Origin: Bacteroidota bacterium
GTDB lineage: Bacteria; Bacteroidota; Bacteroidia; Bacteroidales; Bacteroidaceae
NCBI GenBank assembly: GCA_023425865.1
Contig: JAFABV010000002.1
Coordinates: 103,659 to 167,658, forward strand
Direction: 5' to 3'
Length of the DNA stretch: 64,000 nucleotides
Position numbers and translations under genes: made by a program. Position 1 is the first letter of the stretch. The number at the start of each line of letters is the position of its first letter. Shown in pieces: positions 7,176 to 15,569 of the stretch. Below the pieces are notes generated by a model. The model worked only from the letters and a program-made list of their open reading frames with translations. It was not told the origin of the DNA and did not search any database.

Positions 7176-9074
7176 TTATTGCAGGATGCGCGTTTCAAAA
7201 TACCGTCCGATGTCCTTGTCGTCGGGCGCGCCAATGAGTGACTCGAAGGCCTGAATCAGTTCGCTCACCACGAAAGGCTGTCCTTTCACTTGGTTGTACT
7301 GATAGGGCACGAAGTTGTTGATGCGTATGCGCAGCAGGGCGGCAAATTGTCCAAGGTTTTGCTCTGCCACTACCACCTTCTTATATTTCATAAGCACCTT
7401 GGCGGTGTTCTTGGGCAGCGGGTTGATATACTTGAAGTGTGCCAGCGCCACCTTGTGTCCATTGGCGCGCATGGCCTGCATGGCCGAGTAGAGGTGCCCG
7501 TAGGTAGAGCCAAAGCCAACGATGAGCAGGTCGGCGTCATTCTTGTCGCCTTCCACCACCACGTCGGGCACGGGTATCAACGCCACCTTGTTATATCGCA
7601 GATGGTCCATCTTCTGGTGGTTCTCCGGGTCGCTGGATATGGCACCCGTCTCACCGTCTTTCTCCAGTCCGCCGAGTATGTGCGTGTATCCCTCCTGCCC
7701 GGGTATTGCCCAGTAGCGAACCAGCGTTTCGGGATTGCGCTGATAGGGCGTGTACTTGTATTTTTGCGAATCGGGGGCGTATGGCGGATTAATGTCGGGC
7801 AGCTTGCTCAGGTCGGGCAGTTGCCAGGCAGCCGAGCCGTTGGCGGCAAAGGCGTCGCTGAGCAGCACCACGGGGGTAAGATGCTCGAGCGCTATCTTAG
7901 CGGCCATGTAGGCGGCGTCAAAGCAGTCGGTGGGACTCTTGGCCGCGATTACCGGCATGGGGCTTTCTCCATTGCGCCCATAGAGCACCTGCAGTAGGTC
8001 GGTTTGCTCACTCTTGGTGGGCAGACCCGTGGAGGGGCCACCGCGCTGCACGTCGATCACCACCAATGGCAGCTCGTCGATCACCGCCAGGTTGAGGGCC
8101 TCGCTCTTCAGGCAGATACCCGGACCCGATGTCGAGGTGGCCGCCAATGCGCCGGCAAACGAGGCACCAATGGCATTGGCGCAGGCACTGATTTCATCCT
8201 CGCCTTGCACGGTGATCACTCCCATCGACTTGTGTTTCGACAGTTCGTGCAGTATGTCGGTAGCGGGGGTGATAGGGTACGAGGCTAAGTACAGGCGCAG
8301 GCCTGCCCGTTCGGCAGCGGCCATCAGGCCGTAAGCCGTGGCCTTGTTGCCCGTGATGTCCATATATCGGCCTGGTTTCTTGCGTTTTGTCTCAATGCGA
8401 TACGAGTTGGGCACCGAGGCATGGGTATTGGCACCATAGTTATATCCGGCGTTCACCACCATGATATTGGCCTGTGCCACGGCGGGCTTGCGGCCGAATT
8501 TCTTGTTGATAAAGTCTTCAACGAGTTGCAGGTCACGGTTGAACAGCCAGCAAACGAGTCCCAAGGCAAACATGTTACGGCATTTCAGCTTGTCTTTCAT
8601 GTCCATCTCGGTTTGGCTCAGGCACTCTTTCACCATGTGCGTGATGGGGCATGCCACCACGCGGTCGGGGTCTATACCCATCTCCACTAAGTAGTCGTCA
8701 CCTGTGAATTTGGCCTTCTTCAGGTCTGTGGGCCCAAAGGAGTCTGTGTCAATAATGATGGTAGATTGTGGCTTGGCATATTTATACTGAGTCTTCAGGG
8801 CAGCCGCGTTCATGGCCACCAGCACGTCGCACAGGTCGCCGGGAGTGTAGACAGTATCCTCACCAACATGAATCTGAAAGCCCGATACGCCTGTGAGCGA
8901 ACCTTGCGGGGCTCGAATGTCTGCGGGATAGTCAGGCAGTGTAGAGATACTGTTACCTACAGTAGCCGAGACTGTGGAAAAAATGTTTCCGGCCAGCTGC
9001 ATGCCGTCACCGGAGTCACCAGAGAAACGTACAACAACATCCTCCAGTTCTTTGACCTCAAGTTCATCAGTCAT
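7176..9074 (-). CDS. korA: 2-oxoacid:ferredoxin oxidoreductase, fused gamma-alpha subunit
   Basis: A protein of 632 residues when started at MTDELEVKELED. An open 20-codon upstream extension overlaps the likely promoter and is not used here. Residues 1-190 are the gamma domain (FSGDSGDGMQLAGN); from about residue 215 comes the pyrimidine-binding alpha domain with YPITPATDILH, GEDEISA and TSGPGICLKSEAL, the last part of the CoA and substrate site. This fusion and the partner korB are the normal Bacteroidetes arrangement for 2-oxoglutarate or branched/aromatic 2-oxoacid oxidation. Substrate cannot be read from the sequence with certainty; the aryl-CoA ligase nearby leaves aromatic 2-oxoacids possible. 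Confidence 0.95.
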   Translation of the reverse strand: MTDELEVKELEDVVVRFSGDSGDGMQLAGNIFSTVSATVGNSISTLPDYPADIRAPQGSLTGVSGFQIHVGEDTVYTPGDLCDVLVAMNAAALKTQYKYAKPQSTIIIDTDSFGPTDLKKAKFTGDDYLVEMGIDPDRVVACPITHMVKECLSQTEMDMKDKLKCRNMFALGLVCWLFNRDLQLVEDFINKKFGRKPAVAQANIMVVNAGYNYGANTHASVPNSYRIETKRKKPGRYMDITGNKATAYGLMAAAERAGLRLYLASYPITPATDILHELSKHKSMGVITVQGEDEISACANAIGASFAGALAATSTSGPGICLKSEALNLAVIDELPLVVIDVQRGGPSTGLPTKSEQTDLLQVLYGRNGESPMPVIAAKSPTDCFDAAYMAAKIALEHLTPVVLLSDAFAANGSAAWQLPDLSKLPDINPPYAPDSQKYKYTPYQRNPETLVRYWAIPGQEGYTHILGGLEKDGETGAISSDPENHQKMDHLRYNKVALIPVPDVVVEGDKNDADLLIVGFGSTYGHLYSAMQAMRANGHKVALAHFKYINPLPKNTAKVLMKYKKVVVAEQNLGQFAALLRIRINNFVPYQYNQVKGQPFVVSELIQAFESLIGAPDDKDIGRYFETRILQ

Positions 9075-9107
9075 AGTATCGTTTATATTAGGTTTGACTT
9101 TGGCAAA

Positions 9108-9115
9108 GATAGTAG
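9108..9115 (-). promoter_or_regulatory. probable -7 element of the korAB operon
   Basis: The minus strand reads TATCTTTG about 30 bp upstream of the chosen korA start. The -33 region about 20 bp further upstream contains only CTTG/TTGG rather than TTTG. Confidence 0.5.
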
Positions 9116-9194
9116 AAGTTTGTGTCACCCCCAAGGAAATCGATGAATTATTTTTTCATCGGGCGACGTTTTTTATAATTTATACAATTAAGCC

Positions 9195-9389
9195 GTGCCT
9201 ATTGCCGTCACGGTCGCGGTGTATAGCGCTGAGCGTCAGTCTGGCCAAGCGTGTTGGCAGCCCCGTCATCTACACCGCTGTTATAAGTCAAGGTACGGTC
9301 TCCACCAAGAAGAAGGTCGTTGTGAAGAAGGCCACTGCCAAGAAGACCATCGCCAGGCACCGGTGAAGAAGGTCGAGCCGCTAAGATAA
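9195..9389 (+). other. Lys-rich coding relic, uncertain
   Basis: In the frame that includes 9274-9364 the translation reads VSTKKKVVVKKATAKK followed by a short basic end, reminiscent of the Lys/Ala tails of bacterial histone-like proteins. No start codon, promoter or upstream domain belongs to it, and the frame upstream runs antisense through korA. It may be the decayed 3' end of a DNA-binding protein gene or chance. Confidence 0.2.
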
Positions 9390-9596
9390 TTGGTGGTTGG
9401 TGAGTGGTTGAGGGTTCAGTAGAGTAGTAGCGGGGCTAACGTCACGAGGGGGCGGTCCATGGCATCAGGCCTTTATGGAGTATAATATTCTCATATTAGA
9501 CTTGTCTGCGGGCCTCACTAACGAGGCCTGTCTTGGAATATCATACCACCGGAAATGCCATCGAGTGGTGGGTAGTAATTGCTGTTAGTATGATAC

Positions 9597-9636
9597 CCCA
9601 CGTGTGTGTCATGCGAATGTATGACACACACGTGGG
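9597..9636. terminator. perfect 16-bp hairpin
   Basis: CCCACGTGTGTGTCAT and its exact complement flank the 8-nt loop GCGAATGT. There is no T run on either side, so it may be a processing or protein-binding structure rather than a simple Rho-independent terminator. It lies downstream of the nucleoside kinase gene. Confidence 0.6.
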
Positions 9637-9674
9637 ACAAAGCAGTGTCCTCACCTTATATTCTATTGGGTCTG

Positions 9675-9701
9675 GGTGAGCCGGTGGGTTGCTGGCTCAC
9701 C
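9675..9701 (-). terminator. hairpin after the nucleoside kinase gene
   Basis: Arms GGTGAGCC and GGCTCACC enclose an 11-nt loop, starting 29 bp past the stop codon. The U tract is weak. Confidence 0.5.
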
Positions 9702-9729
9702 TCATACCATAGCCTTGTGTCCCTTCCCG

Positions 9730-11391
9730 TCAATACTTGAACGAGCTGCCGCCGAGAAACTCGCGTAGCAGGCTCGTGGGCGGTATGTCGCGGTTGGGAA
9801 TAGGTTGGATGTAACGCAGAAACTTTCGCAGTCGATAGGCTTCCGAGTATTCGTCGCAGTTCTCGGGCACCAGCTCAAGCAGAGGGTCGGCCTGCTGCTT
9901 GATGACGGCAAGCTCGAAGAGCATGGCGGTGTTGAATACCGCGTCGGCATTTTCCTGGAAAGGGAATATCCACTTGTTTTCGCCCGCGCGCACCGATGGC
10001 CATCGGCGAATGGTGTCCTGTGCGCTCACGCCACGGTATTTGTAGTCGCGTATGATGCGGCGCAGCAACCGGTTGTCGGTAGTGGGCACATAGTTGTGGT
10101 CGTCGAGCAGTATAGTGGTCAGCGCCGAGGCGTACACACGGTATTTCTGCCGCTCGGGTATCTGCGACGTGAGCTCGGGGTTGAGGGCATGTATGCCCTC
10201 CACCACGAGCACGTTGTGCTCGTCCATCTTGAGCTTGTGCCCGCTTTTCTCGCTTGCTCCGGTCTGGAAGTTATACTTGGGCAACTCCACTTCCTCGCCG
10301 TTGAAGAGGGCTGTAAACTGCTCGTTGATGAGTGGCAGGTTAAGGGCATAGATGCTCTCATAGTCGTACTCGCCCTTGTCGTCGAGCGGAGTCAGGTGGC
10401 GGTCGATGAAGTAATCGTCGAGCGAAATCTGCAGGGGCTTGATGCCATTGGCTAACAGGTGTATGCTCAGGCGTTTGCAGGTGGTGGTCTTACCCGACGA
10501 CGACGGACCGGCCAGCAACACCAGTTTCACGCCCTTGCGCGAGGCGATGTCGTCGGCAATCTGCGATATTTTCTTTTCCTGCAGTGCCTCCGACACATGG
10601 ATGAGGTCGGTGGCGGCACCCGCCTTCACCACCTCATTGAAGTCGCCCACGGTGCGCACACCCAATATCTTCTGCCAGCGGTGGTGCTCTTGGAATATCT
10701 CAAACATCTTGTCCTGATGTGTCATCTCGGGCAGCACGCCGGGGCTCTTGAGGTCGGGAATACGCAGCAGCAAGCCGTCAAAGTATTTCTCCAACCCGAA
10801 GAGATAGATCTTCGACGTGTTGGTGAGCAGCGACCCGTAGAAGTAGTCTACGTAGTCGTCTATCTGGTAATAGGTGGTATACAGGGTTCCAGCGCTGCGC
10901 AGCAGTTTCACCTTGGCCTCGTCGCCTTTCTCCTCAAACATCTTCACGGCGTCTTCGGTGGGCACCTCGTGGCGGGTAATGGGGTAGTGGGCGTCGATAA
11001 TCTCCTGCATGCGGCGGCGTATGTTGTCCACGTCGTCCAGCTCTACGGCGTGCCCTATCTGCAGGTCCACATAGTAGCCGTTGCTCACGGGAATGTCGAT
11101 CACCACCTCGCTCCCTGGGTACAGGTCGTGTACGGCCTTGCTCAGTATGAAGAAGAGCGTGCGCGTATAGTTGCGCGACCCTGACCCTGAGTGCATATCT
11201 AAGAACTCAAGGTCTTTGTTGTGATACAGACGGTAGTGCATACCTTCCACTTTATTGTTCACCTTGGCACATATAGGGCCGTACGCCATCTCCAAGCCTG
11301 AGAGTTTATACACTTCAGCCAACGTACTGCCCGTGGCCACGTCTATGGTCTTGTTGTTATTTTTACAGCGAACCTGTATCGTCTGTTTCAT
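9730..11391 (-). CDS. TGS-domain nucleoside (uridine) kinase-like protein
   Basis: A protein of 553 residues, started at MKQTIQVRCKNNNKTID because the 13 codons before it fall in the promoter region. Residues 1-70 resemble the TGS domain, and about 70-200 the second additional domain of threonyl-tRNA synthetase. From about 280 to the end is a phosphoribulokinase/uridine kinase domain with P-loop GPSSSGKTT near residue 295 and the acidic ISLDDYF segment. The family is widespread in Bacteroidetes and Firmicutes and is annotated as nucleoside kinase; the phosphate acceptor has not been fixed by these motifs. It stands alone with its own promoter and terminator. Confidence 0.85.
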   Translation of the reverse strand: MKQTIQVRCKNNNKTIDVATGSTLAEVYKLSGLEMAYGPICAKVNNKVEGMHYRLYHNKDLEFLDMHSGSGSRNYTRTLFFILSKAVHDLYPGSEVVIDIPVSNGYYVDLQIGHAVELDDVDNIRRRMQEIIDAHYPITRHEVPTEDAVKMFEEKGDEAKVKLLRSAGTLYTTYYQIDDYVDYFYGSLLTNTSKIYLFGLEKYFDGLLLRIPDLKSPGVLPEMTHQDKMFEIFQEHHRWQKILGVRTVGDFNEVVKAGAATDLIHVSEALQEKKISQIADDIASRKGVKLVLLAGPSSSGKTTTCKRLSIHLLANGIKPLQISLDDYFIDRHLTPLDDKGEYDYESIYALNLPLINEQFTALFNGEEVELPKYNFQTGASEKSGHKLKMDEHNVLVVEGIHALNPELTSQIPERQKYRVYASALTTILLDDHNYVPTTDNRLLRRIIRDYKYRGVSAQDTIRRWPSVRAGENKWIFPFQENADAVFNTAMLFELAVIKQQADPLLELVPENCDEYSEAYRLRKFLRYIQPIPNRDIPPTSLLREFLGGSSFKY

Positions 11392-11427
11392 CGTAGCATA
11401 GAGGGGGTTGATATGACAACACCTGTT

Positions 11428-11435
11428 CAAAGATA
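11428..11435 (-). promoter_or_regulatory. -7 element of the nucleoside kinase gene
   Basis: The minus strand reads TATCTTTG 37 bp before the start codon, with GTTG in the -33 position after a 20-bp spacer. Confidence 0.6.
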
Positions 11436-11638
11436 AATAATGTTTTGCAATCTGCCAACAATGGACCGCATAAAAACTGTTATTGGCGCATACCGCACCG
11501 TATAAACATTACGCCCGAAACCGCCGCTTGGCTACATTTCGTCGCAATATTATGGTTAAATGTTTCAATATGGCATGTTTTGTGGCTTAATAGTGGTTAA
11601 AAAACAGTTTTCGGGGTGGCTATTCCATAAATAAGCCG

Positions 11639-11646
11639 TATATTTG
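11639..11646 (+). promoter_or_regulatory. -7 element of the paaK-ACT operon
   Basis: TATATTTG lies 33 bp upstream of the paaK start. The -33 position (GGTG) is a poor match. The 200 bp before it are AT-rich and hold no gene. Confidence 0.5.
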
Positions 11647-11679
11647 CCCATCATCGTTTGAAACCTAACTATTAAACTA

Positions 11680-12978
11680 ATGATTTGGAATGAAACCATG
11701 GAGTGCATGGACCGCGAGCAACTTCGTGAGGTCCAGAGCCGACGATTGAAGAAGATGGTCGACTACGTCTACCACAACACGCCCTTTTACCGCAAGCGGT
11801 TCCAGGAGATGGGGCTGCTTCCCGATGATATCCACGACATCGACGACATCGTTAAGTTGCCCTTTACCAATAAACTCGACCTGCGTGACAATTACCCTTT
11901 TGGGTTTGCCGCGGTGCCCATGAGTCAGATTGTGCGCATCCACGCCTCGTCGGGTACTACGGGCAAGCCGGTAGTGGCGCTCTACACGCGCAACGACCTC
12001 GCACAGTGGACAGAGGCACTCTCGAGGGCGTTTACGGCCTATGGTGCCGACCGTAACGACATTTTCCAGATAGCCTATGGCTATGGGCTCTTCACGGGTG
12101 GGCTTGGAGCCCACTATGGCGCCACCAACATCGGCGCCAGCGTCATACCCATCTCTTCGGGCAATACCCAGAAACAAATTACGCTCATGCACGATTTCGG
12201 GGCTACAGCCTTGTGTTGCACGCCCTCTTACGCCCTTTTTCTGGGCGAGGCCATGAATGAGTCGCCCTGGGCCAATGACGAGTTCAAGCTGCGTATCGGT
12301 GTCTTCGGCGCTGAGCCGTGGACTGAGCATATGCGTCATAAACTGCAAGAGGCATTTGGCATCAAGGCCTACGATATCTATGGGCTGAGCGAGATCGCTG
12401 GACCTGGTGTGGGCTATGAGTGTGAGTGCCAGCACGGCACACATCTCAACGAAGACTACTATTATCCGGAAATCGTTGACCCCTCTACCGGCGAGCCGCT
12501 CCCCGAGGGCACCCTGGGCGAGCTCTGCTTTACTCATCTCACCAAGGAGGGCATGCCCCTGCTGCGGTATCGCACGCACGACCTCACCACGCTACACTAC
12601 GACAAGTGTGCCTGCGGGCGCACCTTTGTGCGCATGGATCGCATACTGGGACGCTGCGACGATATGCTCATTATTCGTGGCGTGAACGTATTCCCCACGC
12701 AGATCGAGGCGGTAATCCTCAGTCTGAAAGAGTTTGAGCCCCACTACCTGCTCACCGTCGACCGTGAGAACAACACCGATACTGCGGTGCTGAAGGTAGA
12801 GGTCAAGGAAGAGTATTTCTGCGACGAGATGGCCCAGCTGGTGCGCCTGCAGAAGAAACTCGAGGGCGAACTGCGCAGCGTCATCGGCCTGGGCTTCAAG
12901 GTGAAGCTCGTAGAACCCAAGAGCATCGAGCGCAGCACCGGCAAGGTGAAGCGTGTCATTGACAACCGTGTGTTGTAA
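11680..12978 (+). CDS. paaK: phenylacetate-CoA ligase family protein
   Basis: A cytoplasmic protein of 432 residues, normal length for PaaK. It activates an aryl acid with ATP and CoA through an acyl-adenylate. The adenylate-binding P-loop IHASSGTTGKP lies near residues 86-96, YDIYGLSEIAGPG near 229 is the A5-type motif, and the hinge and C-terminal lid begin around DRILGRCDDMLIIRG. In gut anaerobes this enzyme accompanies 2-oxoacid:ferredoxin oxidoreductases and an ACT protein, acting on arylacetates that come from aromatic amino acids; it can also run from acyl-CoA to acid plus ATP. The ACT gene follows at 120 bp on the same strand. Confidence 0.93.
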   Translation: MIWNETMECMDREQLREVQSRRLKKMVDYVYHNTPFYRKRFQEMGLLPDDIHDIDDIVKLPFTNKLDLRDNYPFGFAAVPMSQIVRIHASSGTTGKPVVALYTRNDLAQWTEALSRAFTAYGADRNDIFQIAYGYGLFTGGLGAHYGATNIGASVIPISSGNTQKQITLMHDFGATALCCTPSYALFLGEAMNESPWANDEFKLRIGVFGAEPWTEHMRHKLQEAFGIKAYDIYGLSEIAGPGVGYECECQHGTHLNEDYYYPEIVDPSTGEPLPEGTLGELCFTHLTKEGMPLLRYRTHDLTTLHYDKCACGRTFVRMDRILGRCDDMLIIRGVNVFPTQIEAVILSLKEFEPHYLLTVDRENNTDTAVLKVEVKEEYFCDEMAQLVRLQKKLEGELRSVIGLGFKVKLVEPKSIERSTGKVKRVIDNRVL

Positions 12979-13098
12979 TCCGGTAGTCATCCTCTCACGT
13001 CAAGCCCACTGCCAGTGGGGCACAAAGTGCCGGTATATGGTCAAATACAATGTAACCGGCGGGTAACGATTGGGTGCCTGCCTTAAAATAAGAACCTT

Positions 13099-13524
13099 AT
13101 GTTAGCAAAGCAATTATCTGTTTTCTTGGAAAACAAGTCGGGACGTCTCACCCAGGTAACGCAGGTGTTGGGTGAGGCAGGAATTAATCTTAGTGCCATG
13201 AGCATAGCCGACAATAGCGATTTCGGTATTCTGCGGTGCATCGTCTCCGACCCGGAGAAAGGGTGTCGGGTGTTGCACGAGGCAGGCTTCACGGTCAAGA
13301 TCACTGATGTCATCGGCATGACCATGCCCAATACGCCCGGTGCGCTCAGCGTCATCTTGAAGTATCTCTCTGACAACGGCATTTTCATCGAGTACCTCTA
13401 CTCCTTTGCCAATGGCAACGGAGCCAATGTGGTCATACGCCCCAGCGATCTCGACGCCTGCGAGAAGATATTGGCCGAGAAGAAAGTCGACCTGTTGGCT
13501 GCCAGCGACCTGTATCGCATGTAA
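13099..13524 (+). CDS. tandem ACT-domain regulatory protein
   Basis: A protein of 141 residues made of two ACT repeats (about 1-65 and 70-140), each beginning with a strand and the typical Gly-Arg/Gly-Ala turn (ENKSGRLTQVTQVL and NTPGALSVILKYL). ACT domains bind amino acids and here probably sense aromatic or branched residues. It has no catalytic or DNA-binding domain, so it likely acts as a partner protein. Its place behind paaK is conserved in Bacteroidetes. It converges on the DUF1893 gene, with one base between the two stop codons. Confidence 0.9.
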   Translation: MLAKQLSVFLENKSGRLTQVTQVLGEAGINLSAMSIADNSDFGILRCIVSDPEKGCRVLHEAGFTVKITDVIGMTMPNTPGALSVILKYLSDNGIFIEYLYSFANGNGANVVIRPSDLDACEKILAEKKVDLLAASDLYRM

Positions 13525-13525
13525 T

Positions 13526-13891
13526 TCAAAGCGCCATACCGGCTTCTACCTCTATCTCACCCCATTTTCTCCAGATGTCCAAGAAGGTGGCATGGTTCAC
13601 CTTCTTGTCATAGTTGACCACGATGTCAGCGTCGTGCAGCAGGTCGTAGGCCTGCTGCGAGATTACCTCGGCATATACCTCTGCGACACCGCCCTCCACC
13701 ATCATCTGGGCGGCTGAGCGTCCCACGGCCTTGGCGGCCACTTTAGCGTCTAAGAGCAGTTCTGGTTCGTCGTTGAGTATGTTGTATAGCCGACGCACAC
13801 CGTGTCCATGGAAGGTACGAATGTTTCCTTCGTGCAACACAGCCAAAAAACATTGTTCTGTCTGTAGCGTGTCAATCAGTTCTTGCATCAT
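13526..13891 (-). CDS. DUF1893 domain protein
   Basis: A protein of 121 residues. The pattern FLAVLHEGNIRTFHGHGVRRLY, then AKAVGRSAAQMMVEGGVAEVYA and ISQQAYDLL, fits DUF1893, whose known structure has a cytidine-deaminase-like fold. The zinc-binding His/Cys set of true deaminases is not visible, so enzyme activity is doubtful. Two Met codons at the start are equally possible. No operon partner on its strand. Confidence 0.75.
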   Translation of the reverse strand: MMQELIDTLQTEQCFLAVLHEGNIRTFHGHGVRRLYNILNDEPELLLDAKVAAKAVGRSAAQMMVEGGVAEVYAEVISQQAYDLLHDADIVVNYDKKVNHATFLDIWRKWGEIEVEAGMAL

Positions 13892-14032
13892 AATACCATT
13901 GTATTTGAGGTTCTATTGCAAATATAGCGGTTTTCTTTCTAAGCGCTGTAAAGTATTCAGAATAATGCAAGATGGGCGTCCTCACGTATTGACCAAGGCC
14001 TTATGGCAGGTGTTAGCCACCGTACAGCCATC

Positions 14033-14147
14033 ATGGTTTCATATAGAATCATCGAATGGTTTCATATAGAACCATCGAATGGTTTCATATAGAATCATCG
14101 AATGGTTTCATATAGAATCATCGAATGGTTTCATATAGAATCATGGA
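14033..14147. repeat. five tandem 23-bp palindromic units (locus A)
   Basis: Five contiguous 23-bp units begin ATGGTTTCATATAGAA and end with YCATCGA; the core TTCATATAGAA is close to self-complementary, so each unit can fold. Copies differ at one or two bases. A second array of the same period and consensus is at 40880-40971. Confidence 0.9.
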
Positions 14148-14159
14148 AGCTGCATGACC

Positions 14160-14197
14160 GACGTGTCCGATGGTTCGGGTAGAGCCATCAGACACGA
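14160..14197 (-). terminator. hairpin downstream of the winged-helix regulator gene
   Basis: Outer arms CGTGTC/GACACG and inner arms GATGGTT/AGCCATC enclose a short loop. The inner part has the same ATGGTT...CCATC pattern as the neighbouring repeat units, so it may be a diverged repeat that acts as terminator. Confidence 0.5.
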
Positions 14198-14235
14198 AGG
14201 TAGTGTTTACGCTGTCCGCGAGCCGTGCGGGCAGG

Positions 14236-14517
14236 TTAAGGAATGTAACTACGCAGTGCCTCTACATAGTCTTCAAAGGCTTGGTGTCCGTCATTGGTCA
14301 TGCGGCAGATGGTGGCGGGTCGCTTGCCGCGGAAGGTCTTCTCCACCGAGATGTAGCCAGCCTTCTCCAGTTTGTCTATTTGCACGCTCAGGTTGCCTGC
14401 CGTGGCCCCGGTCTGCTCGCGCAGATAGGGAAAGTCGGCCTCCTCAACGCTGATGAGAATCGACATCACCGCTAATCTGAGTTCGCTGTGCAGCAAGGGG
14501 TCTAATGGTTTGAACAT
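14236..14517 (-). CDS. winged-helix transcriptional regulator (PF13601 type)
   Basis: A protein of 93 residues, nearly all winged helix: HSELRLAVMSILISVEEADF forms the first helices, LREQTGATAGNLSVQIDKLEKAGYI is the recognition helix region, and TFRGKRPATICRMT is the wing. This small MarR/ArsR-like class commonly regulates an adjacent membrane protein gene. It begins 2 bp after the stop of the preceding membrane gene, so the two are co-transcribed. The palindrome in the shared promoter is a good candidate for its own operator. Confidence 0.85.
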   Translation of the reverse strand: MFKPLDPLLHSELRLAVMSILISVEEADFPYLREQTGATAGNLSVQIDKLEKAGYISVEKTFRGKRPATICRMTNDGHQAFEDYVEALRSYIP

Positions 14518-14519
14518 GG

Positions 14520-15161
14520 TTACCCCTCCTTCATTTTGATGACCGCTGCGGGCACGATGAGGCCGAGAACGGCCACGCCTGCCATGACCAGCATCTCTAA
14601 CGGACCGGCATAGACCAGCGCGAGAAAACTGCCTAATAGTCCCGAGACGAAGCAGGACACGGTGATGACACGGCTCTGGAGAATGCGGCCGGTGATCATT
14701 CCCGCTATGCCCATGAGCAGTATGATGAGCGATGTGATAGACACGTGTGAGAGGCCTCGGAGATAATCATCGCTCATGAACGTTGGCAGGGCGAGCTTGA
14801 CATTCAGCATGGCGAGCATTCCCATGCCGAAACCGATGGTGCCCGCCATGACGCCGAAGCTGCTCCATATCTGCGAGAGGGTCTTGCTCACAAATGTCTC
14901 GGGCAGTTTGGGCCGCGGCGTAAACACCTTATAGTCGATGAGGTAGGTAATGCCCAACAGGCCCCACAGGCCGTTGGCGACGGGTCCTACGCCGTGGGCC
15001 CAGAAGTGTCCCACCACCAAGGCGATGACCACCACGCTGATGCCCCAGAGCATCATGCTCTTCCAGCTGCCCTGAGCGATGCGGCGGCGACTCTCCTCAA
15101 TGCTCTTTCGGATAATTTCCAGACTGCGTTCGGCAGTCATTTCATTGTTTGTTGTTTCCAT
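14520..15161 (-). CDS. multi-pass membrane protein paired with a winged-helix regulator
   Basis: A protein of 213 residues. A charged N-terminal helix (SLEIIRKSIEESRRRIAQG, residues 13-31) is followed by six hydrophobic segments, for example MMLWGISVVVIALVVGHF and VLGLIVPAAVIKM at the end. No transporter signature is recognised. The pairing with a small winged-helix protein is common in Bacteroidetes; function unknown, perhaps envelope stress or lipid related, which is only a guess. Confidence 0.75.
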   Translation of the reverse strand: METTNNEMTAERSLEIIRKSIEESRRRIAQGSWKSMMLWGISVVVIALVVGHFWAHGVGPVANGLWGLLGITYLIDYKVFTPRPKLPETFVSKTLSQIWSSFGVMAGTIGFGMGMLAMLNVKLALPTFMSDDYLRGLSHVSITSLIILLMGIAGMITGRILQSRVITVSCFVSGLLGSFLALVYAGPLEMLVMAGVAVLGLIVPAAVIKMKEG

Positions 15162-15268
15162 GATGTGTTGTTTTTTTTACGTTGTAAGTGATGTTGTTGT
15201 ACCTGTGTATTGGTGTTTTCACTCGTCCTTGAGGTGGGATCCGCACCCTCGGAAGGATGATTATGCTG

Positions 15269-15300
15269 CAAATATAAATAGGTTTATAAAATAAACCAAA
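15269..15300 (-). promoter_or_regulatory. promoter with embedded palindromic operator candidate
   Basis: The minus strand has TTTG (15300-15297), a 20-bp spacer and TATATTTG (15276-15269). The spacer contains the perfect palindrome GGTTTAT-AAA-ATAAACC (15281-15297), which overlaps the -33 element by one base. A dimeric repressor bound there would block the polymerase; the winged-helix protein in the same operon is the obvious candidate. Confidence 0.7.
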
Positions 15301-15569
15301 TAATTTTATGAATTTCTTTTGCCCGCCCCGAAGATTTAACATTTGGTGCTACAAATCACGTCCACGAACTGCTGTCGGTGCTTGGTGGCTGTGGTTGTTT
15401 CTTGTCAACAGCACGTCGTCAGTCTGGAGGTTAGCCGGTCATGTGGGTTATGAACAGGAAAAGGGATAAGCACATTCCTCACTTGCTGGAACACGCTTAT
15501 CCCCTTTCTTTCGGTACAGGGAGATTTCATCTCACAATATATTTTGGTATCCTGTTGCCTTGGGCCTTA
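15301..15569. other. intergenic stretch with terminator of the glycan locus
   Basis: No gene is visible between the small operon promoter and the end of the GH66 gene. A hairpin at 15463-15511 is listed separately. Confidence 0.6.
15463..15511 (-). terminator. terminator of the polysaccharide utilization operon
   Basis: AAGGGATAAGC and GCTTATCCCCTT flank a loop of about 25 nt, 59 bp past the GH66 stop. A TTTCC run follows on the minus strand. Confidence 0.65.

Larger units (their letters stand above)
9390..9729. other. intergenic stretch with two strong hairpins
   Basis: No gene is visible. It contains the perfect 16-bp hairpin at 9597-9636 and a terminator-like hairpin at 9675-9701, both listed separately. 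Confidence 0.6.
13892..14235. other. intergenic stretch with tandem palindromic repeats
   Basis: No gene is visible here. The stretch is taken up by the 23-bp repeat array (14033-14147) and a hairpin just beyond it. Confidence 0.7.

Noticed and set aside
14033..14147. CRISPR array
   Set aside because: The 23-bp units are contiguous, without unique spacers, and no cas genes are in the window. The same holds for 40880-40971 and 3025-3134.
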